Notes: generated from the sequence alone by a model not told the origin. Positions 31,995 through 41,400 are shown, counted from the first letter of the stretch. The stretch is DNA of 64,000 nt from Amycolatopsis mediterranei (GCF_026017845.1 NZ_CP100416.1:1517945-1581944), one strand, 5' to 3'. Program-made: numbers and translations.

Positions 31995-32939
31995 TTAGGA
32001 AATCTGCCGGACCGGCTCGCTGTCCAGCAGCGGGTCCAGGTCGATCCGCCCGCCCGCCGCGGCCAGCACGGCGTCGATCGCCAGGTCGACGTCGAGCTTG
32101 CGGCCGTGCTGGTCGGCGTACGCGCGCATCAGGTTCCCGATGTGCCGCTCCGGGTTGCGCCACGACGGCCACCGCAGGGACGCCTGCTTCGCCAGCTTCC
32201 CGAAGTTGGACTGGCGCGCGGTCGCCTCGAGCAGCCACTCCAGGTAGACACGCATCCCGTGGAAGGCCGTGTGGCCGGGGTTCGCCACCGGGCCGTGGCC
32301 GGGCACCAGGATGCGCGGGCGGAACGTGTCCTGCAGCCAGTCGAGCGCGTCGAGCCAGCCGGGGATCGAACCCTGCACCGCCATCGGGGTGTCGCCGATG
32401 CCCACCAGGTCGCCGGTGAACAGTGTGCCCGACCGCGGTTCGTACACCACCAGGTCGCCCGCCGTGTGCGCGACGCCGGGTACCGCCACGACGTCGACGG
32501 CCGCGCCGCCGAGGTCCAGCCGGTACCGGCCGGTCACCGGGCGGACCGCGTCCGGCTCCGGCGGCTCGAGCACGCCCCAGCGGGTGCAGGTGAAGACGTT
32601 GCCGTAGGTCTGCGGCCCGGCCTTGACCTGCTCGAGGCTGCCCGGGGCGGCCAGCGCGGTGCCGCCGTCACGCAGGGCGACGCCGAGTCCGTTGTGGTGT
32701 TCGCCGTGCGCGTGCGTGATGACGACCGTGAGCTCCTGGTCGCCGGCGTACTTGCGGACGTCGCGCAGCAGCTCCAGGGTCGCCTGCTCGGTGCCGCAGG
32801 TGTCGATCAGCGCGACGCCCTCGGTGCCCTGGATCCAGCCGCTGTTCGCGACGAACCACTCGGCCGGGCTCTTCACGTACGCCACCACTCCGGGCCGCGC
32901 GTGCCGGAGCGGGACGATGTTCGATCTGACGGCCGGCAT
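31995..32939 (-). CDS. MBL-fold metallohydrolase with HxHxEH variant
   Basis: A 314-aa metallo-beta-lactamase-fold protein. ATG at 32939 with GGGGAGG upstream. Visible metal-site segments: VVITHAHGEHHNG (usually HxHxDH, here Glu replaces Asp), GVAHTAGDLVVYEP, GTLFTGDLVGIGD, and ILVPGHGPV. The N-terminus LIDTCGTEQATLELL is typical of broad hydrolases in this superfamily. There is no signal peptide. The C-terminal 70 residues are helical, with WPSWRNPERHIGNLMRAYADQ. It could hydrolyse a thioester, lactone or ester; the substrate is not predictable. Confidence 0.88.
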   Translation of the reverse strand: MPAVRSNIVPLRHARPGVVAYVKSPAEWFVANSGWIQGTEGVALIDTCGTEQATLELLRDVRKYAGDQELTVVITHAHGEHHNGLGVALRDGGTALAAPGSLEQVKAGPQTYGNVFTCTRWGVLEPPEPDAVRPVTGRYRLDLGGAAVDVVAVPGVAHTAGDLVVYEPRSGTLFTGDLVGIGDTPMAVQGSIPGWLDALDWLQDTFRPRILVPGHGPVANPGHTAFHGMRVYLEWLLEATARQSNFGKLAKQASLRWPSWRNPERHIGNLMRAYADQHGRKLDVDLAIDAVLAAAGGRIDLDPLLDSEPVRQIS

Positions 32940-33147
32940 GCTTTCCTCCCCTGAACGGACGATGCGGTTAACGACGGTGACCGGGTCAGGTTGCGCGGGT
33001 TCTCCCCGAATGTTCTCCCGGGAGGCGGCCGGTGCCGGGGCCCTGGTCGCGGCCGTGCCGGGCGGCGGGTGTCCGAGCCCGGGAATTCTTTTAATTTCTA
33101 TCGGCTGATCGGTCGAGAATTTTTCCGATGGTATCGGGCCAAAGGTC

Positions 33148-33188
33148 TTGACAGTCGATCACGAGCGTCCATACTGGTATATACCTTT
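33148..33188 (+). promoter_or_regulatory. Upstream promoter and first HutC/DasR-like operator of the PTS operon
   Basis: TTGACA (33148-33153) is followed after 18 bases by a weak TACTGG -10 (33172-33177). Overlapping it, ACTGGTATATACCTTT (33173-33188) matches one full half and part of the other of the ACTGGT-N4-ACCAGT palindrome found at the second promoter. HutC-type GntR proteins such as DasR bind ACTGGTCTAGACCACT-like sites. Confidence 0.55.
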
Positions 33189-33221
33189 ATGGGAGGGTCC
33201 GGGAAGGGAAAACCAGGGGGA

Positions 33222-33278
33222 CTTCGCGCCGGTGGGCCGACGGAAGGTCTGAGGGGTCCTTCCGTCGGCCGCGCGAAG
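33222..33278 (+). terminator. 21-bp bulged hairpin between two PTS promoters
   Basis: GGCCGACGGAAGG (33235-33247) pairs perfectly with CCTTCCGTCGGCC (33258-33270) around a 10-base loop. CTTCGCGC (33222-33229) extends the stem with GCGCGAAG (33271-33278) across a 5-base bulge. It would lie in the leader of a transcript from the upstream promoter and end 18 bases before the second promoter. It may act as a terminator or attenuator. Confidence 0.6.
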
Positions 33279-33295
33279 GCCGGTCACCGGCAGTG

Positions 33296-33324
33296 TTGAC
33301 ACAGATACTGGTACGAACCAGTAT
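33296..33324 (+). promoter_or_regulatory. Main PTS promoter with a perfect 20-bp operator
   Basis: TTGACA (33296-33301), 17 bases, CAGTAT (33319-33324). The perfect palindrome ATACTGGT-ACGA-ACCAGTAT (33305-33324) fills the spacer and covers the -10, so binding would block RNA polymerase. The HutC/GntR gene at the operon's end is the likely binder. GGGAGGAG then ATG follow at 33351. Confidence 0.8.
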
Positions 33325-33350
33325 GTCTCCTGCCGTCCGGGAGGAGAAAC

Positions 33351-33827
33351 ATGACGGGGGCACATCTCCGGATCGACAACCGGCTGATCCACGGTCAGGT
33401 CACCGTCGCGTGGACCCGCCGCCTCGGCGTGCGCCGCCTGGTCGTCTGCAACGACGACGTCGCCGCCGACGACCTCCAGCGCATGCTGCTCCCGCAGGCC
33501 GCCCGGGGGTTGCCCACGGAGGTGCTGTCGGTCGAGGCCACGCTGGCCTCCGAGGCCGGCGCCGCGGTCATGATCATCGCCAAGCACCCCGAGGACGTCT
33601 TCCGCCTCGTCGAGGGCGGGCTGCGGCCCGAGGTCGTCAACGTCGGCAACGTGGCCCCCCGGCCGGGTGATTCCTACACCATGGTCACCCGCTCGGTCGC
33701 GGTCACCGCGGACGAGGCCGACGCCTACCGCAAGCTCGCCGCCGCGGGCGTCCCGCTGGTCACGCAGCTGCTGCCGCAGGACAAGCCCGCCGATTTCGTC
33801 TCGCTGCTCGACCGGAAAGGGCTATAG
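33351..33827 (+). CDS. PTS mannose-class EIIB subunit
   Basis: A 158-aa cytoplasmic phosphocarrier. The active-site segment LRIDNRLIHGQVTVAW is diagnostic of the mannose/sorbose-class EIIB, with His14 as the phosphorylated residue. VVNVGNVAPRPGD and the C-terminal KPADFVSLLDRK also fit the family. A strong GGAGG precedes the ATG. It is the first gene of a IIB / IIC-IID / IIA order and would transfer phosphate from IIA to sugar bound in the membrane complex. No EI or HPr gene is in the window. The mannose class is uncommon in actinomycetes. Confidence 0.92.
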   Translation: MTGAHLRIDNRLIHGQVTVAWTRRLGVRRLVVCNDDVAADDLQRMLLPQAARGLPTEVLSVEATLASEAGAAVMIIAKHPEDVFRLVEGGLRPEVVNVGNVAPRPGDSYTMVTRSVAVTADEADAYRKLAAAGVPLVTQLLPQDKPADFVSLLDRKGL

Positions 33828-33834
33828 CTCCAGC

Positions 33835-35466
33835 ATGCTCGTCGCGTTGGCCCTGACCCTTTGGGCGATCTACTGCACCTACGACGGGCTCGGCCCGTTC
33901 CTCATCTACGCCCAGCGTCCGCTCATCGCCGGCTCGGTGGCCGGGCTGATCACCGGCCACCCGCTGCTCGGCCTGCTGATCGGCGCGACGCTGGAGCTCG
34001 CGGCGCTGGGTGTCTACACCTACGGCGGCGCCACCATCCCGGACTACCAGACCGGCGCGATCGTCGGCACCGCGCTCGCCGCGGGGGCCGCCGGCGCTCC
34101 GGCCGCGCAGGCCGCGATCGGCATCGGCGTCGGGCTGCCGGCCGCGATCCTGCTCTCGGCGCTGGACCCGGTCGGCAAGATGGTCACCACCGGCCTGGTG
34201 CACCGGGCCGACGGCTACGCCGCCGACGGCAACGCCCGCGGCCTGGCGATGATCCACTGGGTCAGCCTGATCCCGTGGGTGGCCGTGCGCGCCGTGCCGA
34301 CGTTCCTGGCCGCGCTCGCCGCGTCCGGCGGGCTGGTCAAGGACATCACCGCGAGCATCCCCGCCGGGTTCGTGCAGGGCATGACGCTGGCCGGGTCGCT
34401 GCTGCCGGCGGTCGGCTTCGCGCTGCTGCTCGGCATGATGGAGCTGTCGCGGTACTGGTACCTGCTGCTCATCGGGTTCGTCGGGTTCGCCTACCTGCAC
34501 CTGCCGGTGCTGGGGATCGCGCTGATCGGCGTCGCGGTCGCGATGCTGTTCGTGACGCTGAAACGCGACGAGCCGGTGCTCGCCGTCCCCGAAGACACCG
34601 CCGAAGAGTCCACCGAAGAGTCCACAGTGGACCCCCGGTTGACGAAACAGGACCTGCGGCGGGTGTTCCGCCGGTACTTCTGGTCGAGCCAGATCTCCTG
34701 GAACTACGAACGGATGCAGGCGCTCGGGTTCGCGTACTCGATGGAGCCGGTGCTGCGCCGGCTGTACCCGGCGAAGGCCGACTACGTCGCCGGCCTGCAG
34801 CGGCACCTGCAGTTCTTCAACACCTCGGTGCTCGTCGGCGGCCCGCTGATCCTCGGCTCCAGCGTCGCGCTGGAGGAGGCGGGCACGCCGAAATCGGCGG
34901 CGAGCACGAAGGTCGCGCTGATGGGGCCGATGGCCGGCATCGGCGACACCCTCGTCTTCGCCCTGTACAACAGCATCGTCTTCACCATGGGCGCGTCGTG
35001 GGCGCTGCAGGGCAACTGGCTCGGCCCCGCGTTCGCCGCCGTCATGGTCCTCGTGCCGTACGCGCTGGTGCGGCGCTGGCAGTTCGGGTTCGCCTACCGC
35101 GAGGGCAAGCGGCTGGCCGGGCACCTCGCCGCCGGTGCGCTCGCGCGCGTCGCCCAGGGGGCGACCGTGCTCGGGTTCGTCGTCCTCGGCGGGTTCATCC
35201 CGTCGATCGTCAAGGTCGTCACCACGCTGACCTACCGGCAGACCACCACGGTCCAGGGGCAGCCGGTGACGCAGTCGGTGGCGATCCAGGACCGGCTCGA
35301 CGAGCTGCTCCCGTTCCTGCTCCCGGTGCTCGTCACCGCCGGGGTCTACCTGCTGACGGTCAAGGCGCGGCTGCGGCCGGTCTGGGTCATCGGCATCGTC
35401 GTCGTCGCCGGGGTCGTCCTGGGGTGGCTCGGCTGGTTCGCGCCGTCGGCCCCGGCGAAGAGTTAG
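33835..35466 (+). CDS. Fused PTS mannose-class EIIC-EIID permease
   Basis: A 543-aa membrane protein joining two subunits that are usually separate (ManY and ManZ in E. coli). Residues 1-245 are EIIC: DGLGPFLIYAQRPLIAGSVAGLITGHPLLGLLIGATLELAALG and several membrane segments. An acidic linker follows (VPEDTAEESTEESTVDP). From about 265 the chain is EIID: LTKQDLRRVFRRYFWSSQISWNYERMQALGFAYSMEPVLRRLYP, LQRHLQFFNTS, ALMGPMAGIGDTLVFAL. The total length equals the sum of the two families. There is no frameshift or stop at the join. Starts 7 bases after EIIB. The sugar is unknown. Confidence 0.9.
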   Translation: MLVALALTLWAIYCTYDGLGPFLIYAQRPLIAGSVAGLITGHPLLGLLIGATLELAALGVYTYGGATIPDYQTGAIVGTALAAGAAGAPAAQAAIGIGVGLPAAILLSALDPVGKMVTTGLVHRADGYAADGNARGLAMIHWVSLIPWVAVRAVPTFLAALAASGGLVKDITASIPAGFVQGMTLAGSLLPAVGFALLLGMMELSRYWYLLLIGFVGFAYLHLPVLGIALIGVAVAMLFVTLKRDEPVLAVPEDTAEESTEESTVDPRLTKQDLRRVFRRYFWSSQISWNYERMQALGFAYSMEPVLRRLYPAKADYVAGLQRHLQFFNTSVLVGGPLILGSSVALEEAGTPKSAASTKVALMGPMAGIGDTLVFALYNSIVFTMGASWALQGNWLGPAFAAVMVLVPYALVRRWQFGFAYREGKRLAGHLAAGALARVAQGATVLGFVVLGGFIPSIVKVVTTLTYRQTTTVQGQPVTQSVAIQDRLDELLPFLLPVLVTAGVYLLTVKARLRPVWVIGIVVVAGVVLGWLGWFAPSAPAKS

Positions 35467-35579
35467 CAATCCGGCCAAAAGCAGGCCGCCCTTCGAGCGA
35501 TAGGAACCTTTGCCACGAAAGCCATCCGGCCGTGACTGTGGTCGGATTGCTGACAAACGACACAGTAGGGGAGTCCGCC
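35467..35579 (+). other. Structured spacer between EIIC-IID and EIIA
   Basis: AGCAATCCG (35465-35473) can pair with CGGATTGCT (35543-35551), enclosing about 70 bases that also contain GGCC-type complementarity. AGGGGAG precedes the EIIA ATG. The other gene joints of this operon are only a few bases, so this spacer may tune EIIA expression or hold a processing site. Confidence 0.4.
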
Positions 35580-35969
35580 ATGTCCGTTCCGATCATCCTG
35601 GCCGGACACGGCCGCCTGCCTTCCGGCGTCGGGGAGGCCGCCGAGATGATCCTCGGCCCGCAGGCGCGGCTCAAGGTCTGCGAGCTGAGCCCGCGCGACA
35701 GCCCGGAGGAGTTCGGCGACCGCGTGCTCGAGCTGGCCGGCGAGGCCGACGGCGCGCTGGTGCTCGCCGACCTGCACGGCGGCTCGCCGTTCAACGCCGT
35801 CCGCACGCTCGCGGCCGGGCACCCGCGCCTCCAGCTGGTCTCGGGGCTCAACCTGCCGATGCTGCTGGAAGTCCTGCTGCACACGACCGACGACGTCACC
35901 GTGCTCGCCGGGGTGGCTCGCGCCGCCGGCCGCGACGGCGTCGTCGACGTCCTGGAATCGACCTGGTGA
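35580..35969 (+). CDS. PTS mannose-class EIIA subunit
   Basis: A 129-aa phosphocarrier. IILAGHGRLPSGVGEAAEMILG holds the phospho-accepting His10, and VLADLHGGSPFNAVRTLA and LVSGLNLPMLLEVLL are typical of the EIIA-Man fold. It accepts phosphate from HPr and passes it to EIIB. Its TGA overlaps the GTG of the hydrolase gene (GTGA at 35966-35969), so that hydrolase is made with the transporter. Confidence 0.9.
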   Translation: MSVPIILAGHGRLPSGVGEAAEMILGPQARLKVCELSPRDSPEEFGDRVLELAGEADGALVLADLHGGSPFNAVRTLAAGHPRLQLVSGLNLPMLLEVLLHTTDDVTVLAGVARAAGRDGVVDVLESTW

Positions 35970-37276
35970 CCGCCGCGCTCCTGCTCGCCGCGCAAGACGT
36001 CCGGATCACGCCGGGGCCCGGGCACCCGCTCGGCGGCTACCTGGCCCGGCACGGCGTCGCGACCGGCACGCACGACGACCTCGAGGCGTCGCTGATCTGG
36101 CTGTCCACCGAGGACGACCCCGGCGTGGTGTGGGTGGCGCTCGACGCCCTCGCGGTCGACGCCGGGCTCACCCGCACCCTGGCCGACGCGGTCGCCGCGG
36201 CGGTGGGCATCGACCCGGACCGGGTGCTCGTCTGCGCGTCGCACACGCACTCCGGGCCCGAGGGCTGGACCGGCCCGCTGCACCCCGGCCTGCCGGGGCA
36301 GCGCGACGCCGGGCTGGTCGGCGGCATGGCGGAGAAGGTCACCGGCGCGGCGCTGCGGCTGCGCGCCGGCCGCGGCCGGGTCCGGGCGCGCTGGCACGCG
36401 GGTTCGACCGAAGCCGTCGGCGGCAACCGCTACCGGCCGGACGGACCGCACGACACGTCGTTCGGCGTGCTCGAGCTGCGGCGCGACGACGGCACGCCGG
36501 CCGCGCTGCTGTTCGACTACGCCAGCCACCCCACGGTGCTCGGCCCCGACAACCTCGCCTGGTCGGCGGACTGGCCGGGCGCGACCCGCCGCGAGCTGGC
36601 CACGCTGATCGGCCAGCCGGTCGCGGCGTTCCTGCAGGGCGCGGCGGGCGACGCCAGCTCCCGGTTCGTCCGCCGCGGCCGCGACCACGCCGAGGTCCGC
36701 ACGCTCGGCGGCCACCTGGCGACGTCGATCGCGCGCACGCTGGCGGCGGTGTCGCCCCCGCCCGCGACGGCCGGCCCGGTGCGGCTGACGCGGTCGACGT
36801 TGCACCTGCCCTACCGCGACATCCCGTCCCTGGAGGACAGCTTGGAGCTGCGGCAGGTGGCGGAGGAGGAGTGGCAGCGCGAGCTGGCCCACCACGGCGA
36901 GGACCACCCGGCGGTCCGCATCGCGCAAACCCGGTACGAGGGTTGCGCGATGCTGGCGACGATGGCGGCAGGCGGCCGGCCGACGGGCTGCGCGGAGGTG
37001 CCGGTCAGCGTGGTGTCGCTGGGCGAGATCGCCTGGCTGCACACCCCGTTCGAGCTGTTCGCGTCCCTGGGCCTGCGCATCCGCCGCGGCAGCCCGTTCC
37101 GCCACACCCGGGTGATCGGCTACACGGACGGGTACCTGGGCTATCTGCCGGACGCGGACGGCCACCGCGACGGGATCTACGAGTCGTACGTGACGCTGTT
37201 CGGCCCGGAGGCCGCGGACGCGCTGGTGGAGCACTGCTTGAAGGTGCTGCGGGCGCACCAGGCCGGCTGCTGCTAG
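35966..37276 (+). CDS. Neutral/alkaline ceramidase-like hydrolase (N-terminal domain type)
   Basis: A 436-aa protein resembling the zinc-dependent N-terminal domain of neutral ceramidases: TPGPGHPLGGYLARHG, DALAVDAGLTRTLADAVA, VCASHTHSGPEG (metal-binding His residues), and FLQGAAGDASSRF. It lacks a signal peptide and the usual C-terminal immunoglobulin-like domain. It is translationally coupled to EIIA, which suggests a task in sugar metabolism, such as deacylating an amino-sugar or splitting a phospho-conjugate taken up by the PTS. This is inference; ceramide is an unlikely substrate in the cytoplasm. It ends Cys-Cys. The GntR gene is convergent, 10 bases beyond. Confidence 0.78.
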   Translation: MTAALLLAAQDVRITPGPGHPLGGYLARHGVATGTHDDLEASLIWLSTEDDPGVVWVALDALAVDAGLTRTLADAVAAAVGIDPDRVLVCASHTHSGPEGWTGPLHPGLPGQRDAGLVGGMAEKVTGAALRLRAGRGRVRARWHAGSTEAVGGNRYRPDGPHDTSFGVLELRRDDGTPAALLFDYASHPTVLGPDNLAWSADWPGATRRELATLIGQPVAAFLQGAAGDASSRFVRRGRDHAEVRTLGGHLATSIARTLAAVSPPPATAGPVRLTRSTLHLPYRDIPSLEDSLELRQVAEEEWQRELAHHGEDHPAVRIAQTRYEGCAMLATMAAGGRPTGCAEVPVSVVSLGEIAWLHTPFELFASLGLRIRRGSPFRHTRVIGYTDGYLGYLPDADGHRDGIYESYVTLFGPEAADALVEHCLKVLRAHQAGCC

Positions 37277-37286
37277 GCGGGGTTTT

Positions 37287-38057
37287 TCAGGACGCCGGGC
37301 TGCGCCGGGCCTGGGTGAAGACCGTGTAGCGGTCGGCCCGGTACAGCGACCGGCCCGCTTCGATGACGCCGCCGCTCTGGTCGTGCAGCGTGCCCTCGAT
37401 GATCAGGCACGGCTGGGTGGCCTCGATGCCGAGCAGGGCGGCGTCGTGGCTGTTCGGCAGGACCGCGGAGATCGCCGTGTCGTTCCACTCCGGGCGCACG
37501 CCCCAGCGTTCCTCGATCGTGCGGTGCAGGGACTGGGTCTCCCAGTCGAACAGCTCGATGTCCGGGAAGCGGTCGACGGACAGGTTGGTGCGCTCGACCG
37601 CGAACGGCTCGTCTTCGACGTAGCGGAGGCGTTCCAGCCGGAACACCCGGGCGCCCGGCGGCACGTTCAGCCGCCCGGCGATGCGCGGGCCCGCGCTTTC
37701 GACTTCGGCGTGCAGCACCTTCGTCTTCGGCACGACGCCGCGGGCCTGCATGTCCTCGGTGAACGAGGTCAGCATGTCGATGTGCGCGGCCTGCCGTTCG
37801 GCGGTGAAGGTCGCGGTGCCGTGCTGGCGGTACAGGACGCCGTCCGCGACCAGGCGGTTGACTTCCTGCCGCACGGTGCCGCGGGCGACCTGGAAGTGCT
37901 CGGCGAGGAACCGTTCGGACGGCATCAGCCGCCCCGGCCCGGCCTCCGTGGCGACGCTTTCCAGGATCTCGCGCAGCTGATCGCCCTTGGGCCGCCCCGG
38001 CTGCAGCGCGTCCGGAAGGCGCAGATCGCTCGCGGCGACGTGTTTCGGACGGGGCAT
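37287..38057 (-). CDS. GntR-family regulator, HutC subfamily (UTRA domain)
   Basis: A 256-aa regulator. Residues 20-90 are the winged helix (DQLREILESVATEAGPGRLMPSERFLAEHFQVARGTVRQEVNRLVADGVLYRQHGTATF). The rest is a UTRA ligand domain (PPGARVFRLERLRYVEDEPFAVERTNLSVDRFPDIEL, CLIIEGTLHDQSGGVIEAGRSLYRADRYTVFTQ). HutC members such as DasR and NagR bind phosphosugars or related metabolites. The two ACTGGT/ACCAGT sites upstream of the PTS operon have the expected form. It is convergent with that operon. A CATACT box six bases before the ATG suggests leaderless transcription. Confidence 0.92.
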   Translation of the reverse strand: MPRPKHVAASDLRLPDALQPGRPKGDQLREILESVATEAGPGRLMPSERFLAEHFQVARGTVRQEVNRLVADGVLYRQHGTATFTAERQAAHIDMLTSFTEDMQARGVVPKTKVLHAEVESAGPRIAGRLNVPPGARVFRLERLRYVEDEPFAVERTNLSVDRFPDIELFDWETQSLHRTIEERWGVRPEWNDTAISAVLPNSHDAALLGIEATQPCLIIEGTLHDQSGGVIEAGRSLYRADRYTVFTQARRSPAS

Positions 38058-38416
38058 GCCTTCAGTATGTCGCGCAACGCCCGGGGAGGTAACACCCGGC
38101 GCGGCTGAGGTGGTGGGCTGGTCGCCGAGGTGGGTGCCGAAGTTTGCGGCGGGGGCCTCCGGTCACGGTGGTGCAGGTTGCCGTTTCGCTGACCGGGGTC
38201 GCGCGGCCGTGGCTGGGAACGGCGCCCCGCCCCCGCGGCCGCTTCGATCACGCGGAACCCGGCGGCGCGCCCGGCTCAGCCGGTGGCGCGGTCCCCGAGG
38301 TGGGGTGCGGAAGTCCGGAGCGGGGCGTTCGGCCACGCGGCATCCGGCGGCGCGGGTGGCCTGGCCGGCGAGGGAGGTGTGGCAATCCGGGAGAGCCGGC
38401 CCGCGGCGCGGGTGGC
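38058..38416. repeat. Intergenic degenerate repeats, including a copy of the next gene's 3' end
   Basis: No gene is supported here. GCTCAGCCGGTGGC(G/C)CGGTCCCCGAG occurs at about 38276-38302 and again at about 38414-38440, where it encodes the C-terminus of the SARP regulator. GCGGCGCGGGTGGC occurs at about 38349 and 38403. GCCGAGGTGGGTGCCGAAGT near 38129 resembles the unit CCGAGGTGGGGTGCGGAAGT near 38296. The region looks like partial tandem duplication of the gene's tail. Confidence 0.55.
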
Positions 38417-41400
38417 TCAGCCGGTGGCCCGGTCCCCGAGCCGGTCGAGGAAGCCCGCCGCCTGGGCCTCTCCCGTCACGTGCCCCACCGCGCGGTAGAG
38501 CGCTCGGGACTCCCGGGCCGTCCCGGCCGCCAACGTCGACCGGCCCGCTGCCGCCTGGACCGCCGCCAATCCCAGCAACGCCTCCGCCTCCACCACCCGG
38601 AAGCCGCCCGCCCGGGCCGCGTCCAGGGCCGTCCGGGCGTGTTCGCCCGCCTCGCCCGCACGCCCGTCGGCCGCCAGGACCCTGGCCAGCGTGGCCTCCG
38701 CCTCGGCCAGCTGGCCTCGGAGGCCTGACTCCGCCGTCAGCGACCGGGCCTCGCGCAGGACCCGCTCCGCCGCACCGAGGTCGCCCCGGCTCTCCTCCGC
38801 CCGGCCCAGTGCGATCAGGGCCGCCGCTTCCACCTGGCGGTCGCCGTCGCGGCGGACGCACGCCAAGGCCGCCTCCGCCGTCGCCACGGCCGCCGAGTGC
38901 TCGCCGCGGGCCATCTGGAGGGCGCTCAGCACGTTCAGGGCCGTGGCCTCGCCGAAGCTGGACCCCAGGTCGCGGAACGCCTGCAACGCCTGGTCGAGGG
39001 TCTCTCCGGACTCCGACGGCCGCCCGGTGGCCATCAGTACCCAGCCGAGGTCGGCGAGGTTGGCCGCCTCCCAGAACGCCAAGTCCTCCTTGCGGGCCAG
39101 CGCGATCGCCTCGACCAAGCAGTCCTCCGCCTGCTCCAGGCGACCCAGCTGCCGGTAGTGGCAGCTCAGCGAGTTCAGCGCGAGCGCCTCACCCGACCGG
39201 TTCTCCAGCTCGCGGAACAGCTGGATCGCGCGACGGCTGTGTTCCACCGCCTCCGACAGCCGTCCCGTCCACTCCAGCATCGCCCCGAGGTTCGCCACCG
39301 CCGTGGCCTCGCACTGCCGCCAGCCGCACGCGCGGCTGGCCAGCACCGCCTTCTCCGAGTGCCGGATGCCCGCTTCGTGCTGGCCTTCGCGGAAGTACGC
39401 CCCGCCGATGGACAGCTGGACCAGCGCTTCGGCGGGCTGGGCGCCGTGGTCCTGCGCCGCGCGCAGCACGATCGGGGCCAGCTCGAGCCACTCCGCCCGG
39501 CGGCCGTGGTCGTGGAAGAACCGCCGCAACGCGTCGGCGAGGTACCAGGCGCCCGGGTACGGCCCGCGCGCCGCCGCCTGGCGCAGCGCGGCCGAGAGGT
39601 TCGGCACCTCGACGTCCAGCCAGGCCACGGCTTCCGCGGCGCCGGCGAAGACGACCGGGCTCGGCGCCGAGGGCGCGTCCTCGCGGGGCAGCGCCACGAT
39701 CCGCGCGCCGAGGAGGGCGACGGCGGCGTCCGCGGCCGCGCAGTAGCCGGTGAACAGCCGCTCCCACGCCCGGTCGCGGGCGGGCTCGTCCTCTTCGGCG
39801 CGGACGCACTGCTCGGCGTAGCGGCGGGCGAGGTCGTGGAACCGGTAGCGGCGGGGCGCGTGCGCCTCCAGGAGGTTCGCCGCGATCAGCCCGCGCAGCC
39901 GCCGGGTCGCCTCCTCGGCAGGCACCTCCAGCAGGGCTGCCGCAGCGATCGCCGTGAAGTCGGCGCCCGGCACCAGCGCGAGCAGCCGGAACGCCTGCCG
40001 CAGCGCCGGCGGCAACGCCTGGTAGGACACCGAAAACGCCTTGGCGACGGCGCTCTCGCCCGCCCCGTCGAAGCCGAGGTGGGCCAGGGGATCGCCGCGC
40101 AGCTCGTCGACCAGCTCGCCGATGCTGGCGACGCCGGTGTTCGCCGCGGCGATCCGCAGCGCCAGCGGGTGGTGGCCGCACAGGCGGGCCAGCTCGGCGG
40201 CCGCTTCCGGCTCGGCGGCGGTCCGGTCGCCGAGCAGGGCGGTCAGCAGCGCCCGGGAGTCGGCCTCGCGCAGCTGCGCCAGGCTCAGCGACCGCGCGCC
40301 GACGCGGGCGACCAGCTCGTCGAGCCGGTGGCGGCTGGTCACCAGCACCCGCCCCGACGACGGCAGCAGCGGCAGCACCTGGGCGGTGTCGCGGGCGTTG
40401 TCCAGCACCACCAGGGCCTGCCGGTCGGCCAGCAGCGACCGGTAGAGCTTGCTCTGGTCGTCGAGGCCGGGCGGCACGTCCCGCAGGTCGACGCCGAGGG
40501 TCCGCAGCAGCTGGGCGAGCGCGGCGGCGGGGGTGAGCGGCTCGTCTTCGGCGTCGAAGCCGCGCAGGTTCACGTACAGCTGGCCGTCGGGGTAGCGCGT
40601 CCGGGCGGTGTGGGCCCAGTGCACGGCCAGCGCGGTCTTGCCGACGCCGGCGGTGCCGGTGATCACCCAGACGTCCCCGGGTTCGTCGAGCGCGGCCAGC
40701 TCCGCGGCCCGGCCGGCGAACCCGCGGACGTCCAGCGGCAGCTCGGCGGGCCGCGGGGTGGCCGGGGCGGCGGCCGGGGCGGGTTCGCCCTCGCCGCGCA
40801 GGATCCGCATCCGCAGGTCCTGCAGGGCCTGGCCGGGCTCGATGCCCAGTTCGTCGACCAGCAGTTCGTGTGCCCGTGTGTACGTTTCCAGGGCTTCCGG
40901 GGTGCGGCCGCAGCGGTGCAGCGCGAGCATCAGCGTGGCCCGCAGGCGCTCGCGGAACGGGTGCTCCTCGACGAGCCGCCGCAGTTCCCCGACCACCTCG
41001 CCGTGCCGTCCCGAGGCGAGTTCCTGCTCGTACAGCTCCTCCAGCGCGACGAGCCGGCGTTCGGCCAGCGCGGGGCCCTCGTACTCCGCCAGCGCCTCGC
41101 TCACCCCGCCGAGCGGGGTGCCCTCCCACAGCGCCAGCGCGGCACGCAGGTGCGTGACGGCGTCCGCCCCGGAGGTCGCCCTGGCCTTGGCGACCTCTTC
41201 GTCGAAGACGTCGAGGTCGCGGTCGCCGGGGGCGACTTCGATGAGGTAACCGGGTGCGCGCCGCACGATGACGTCGCGGCCGAGCAGCTTCCGCAGTTCC
41301 GAGATGTGCACCTGGAGCCGCCCGCGCACGCTCGGCGGCGCGTTCTCGCCCCAGGTCAGGTCGATGAGGCGGTCCTCGGTGACCACCCGGTTGGGGTTCA

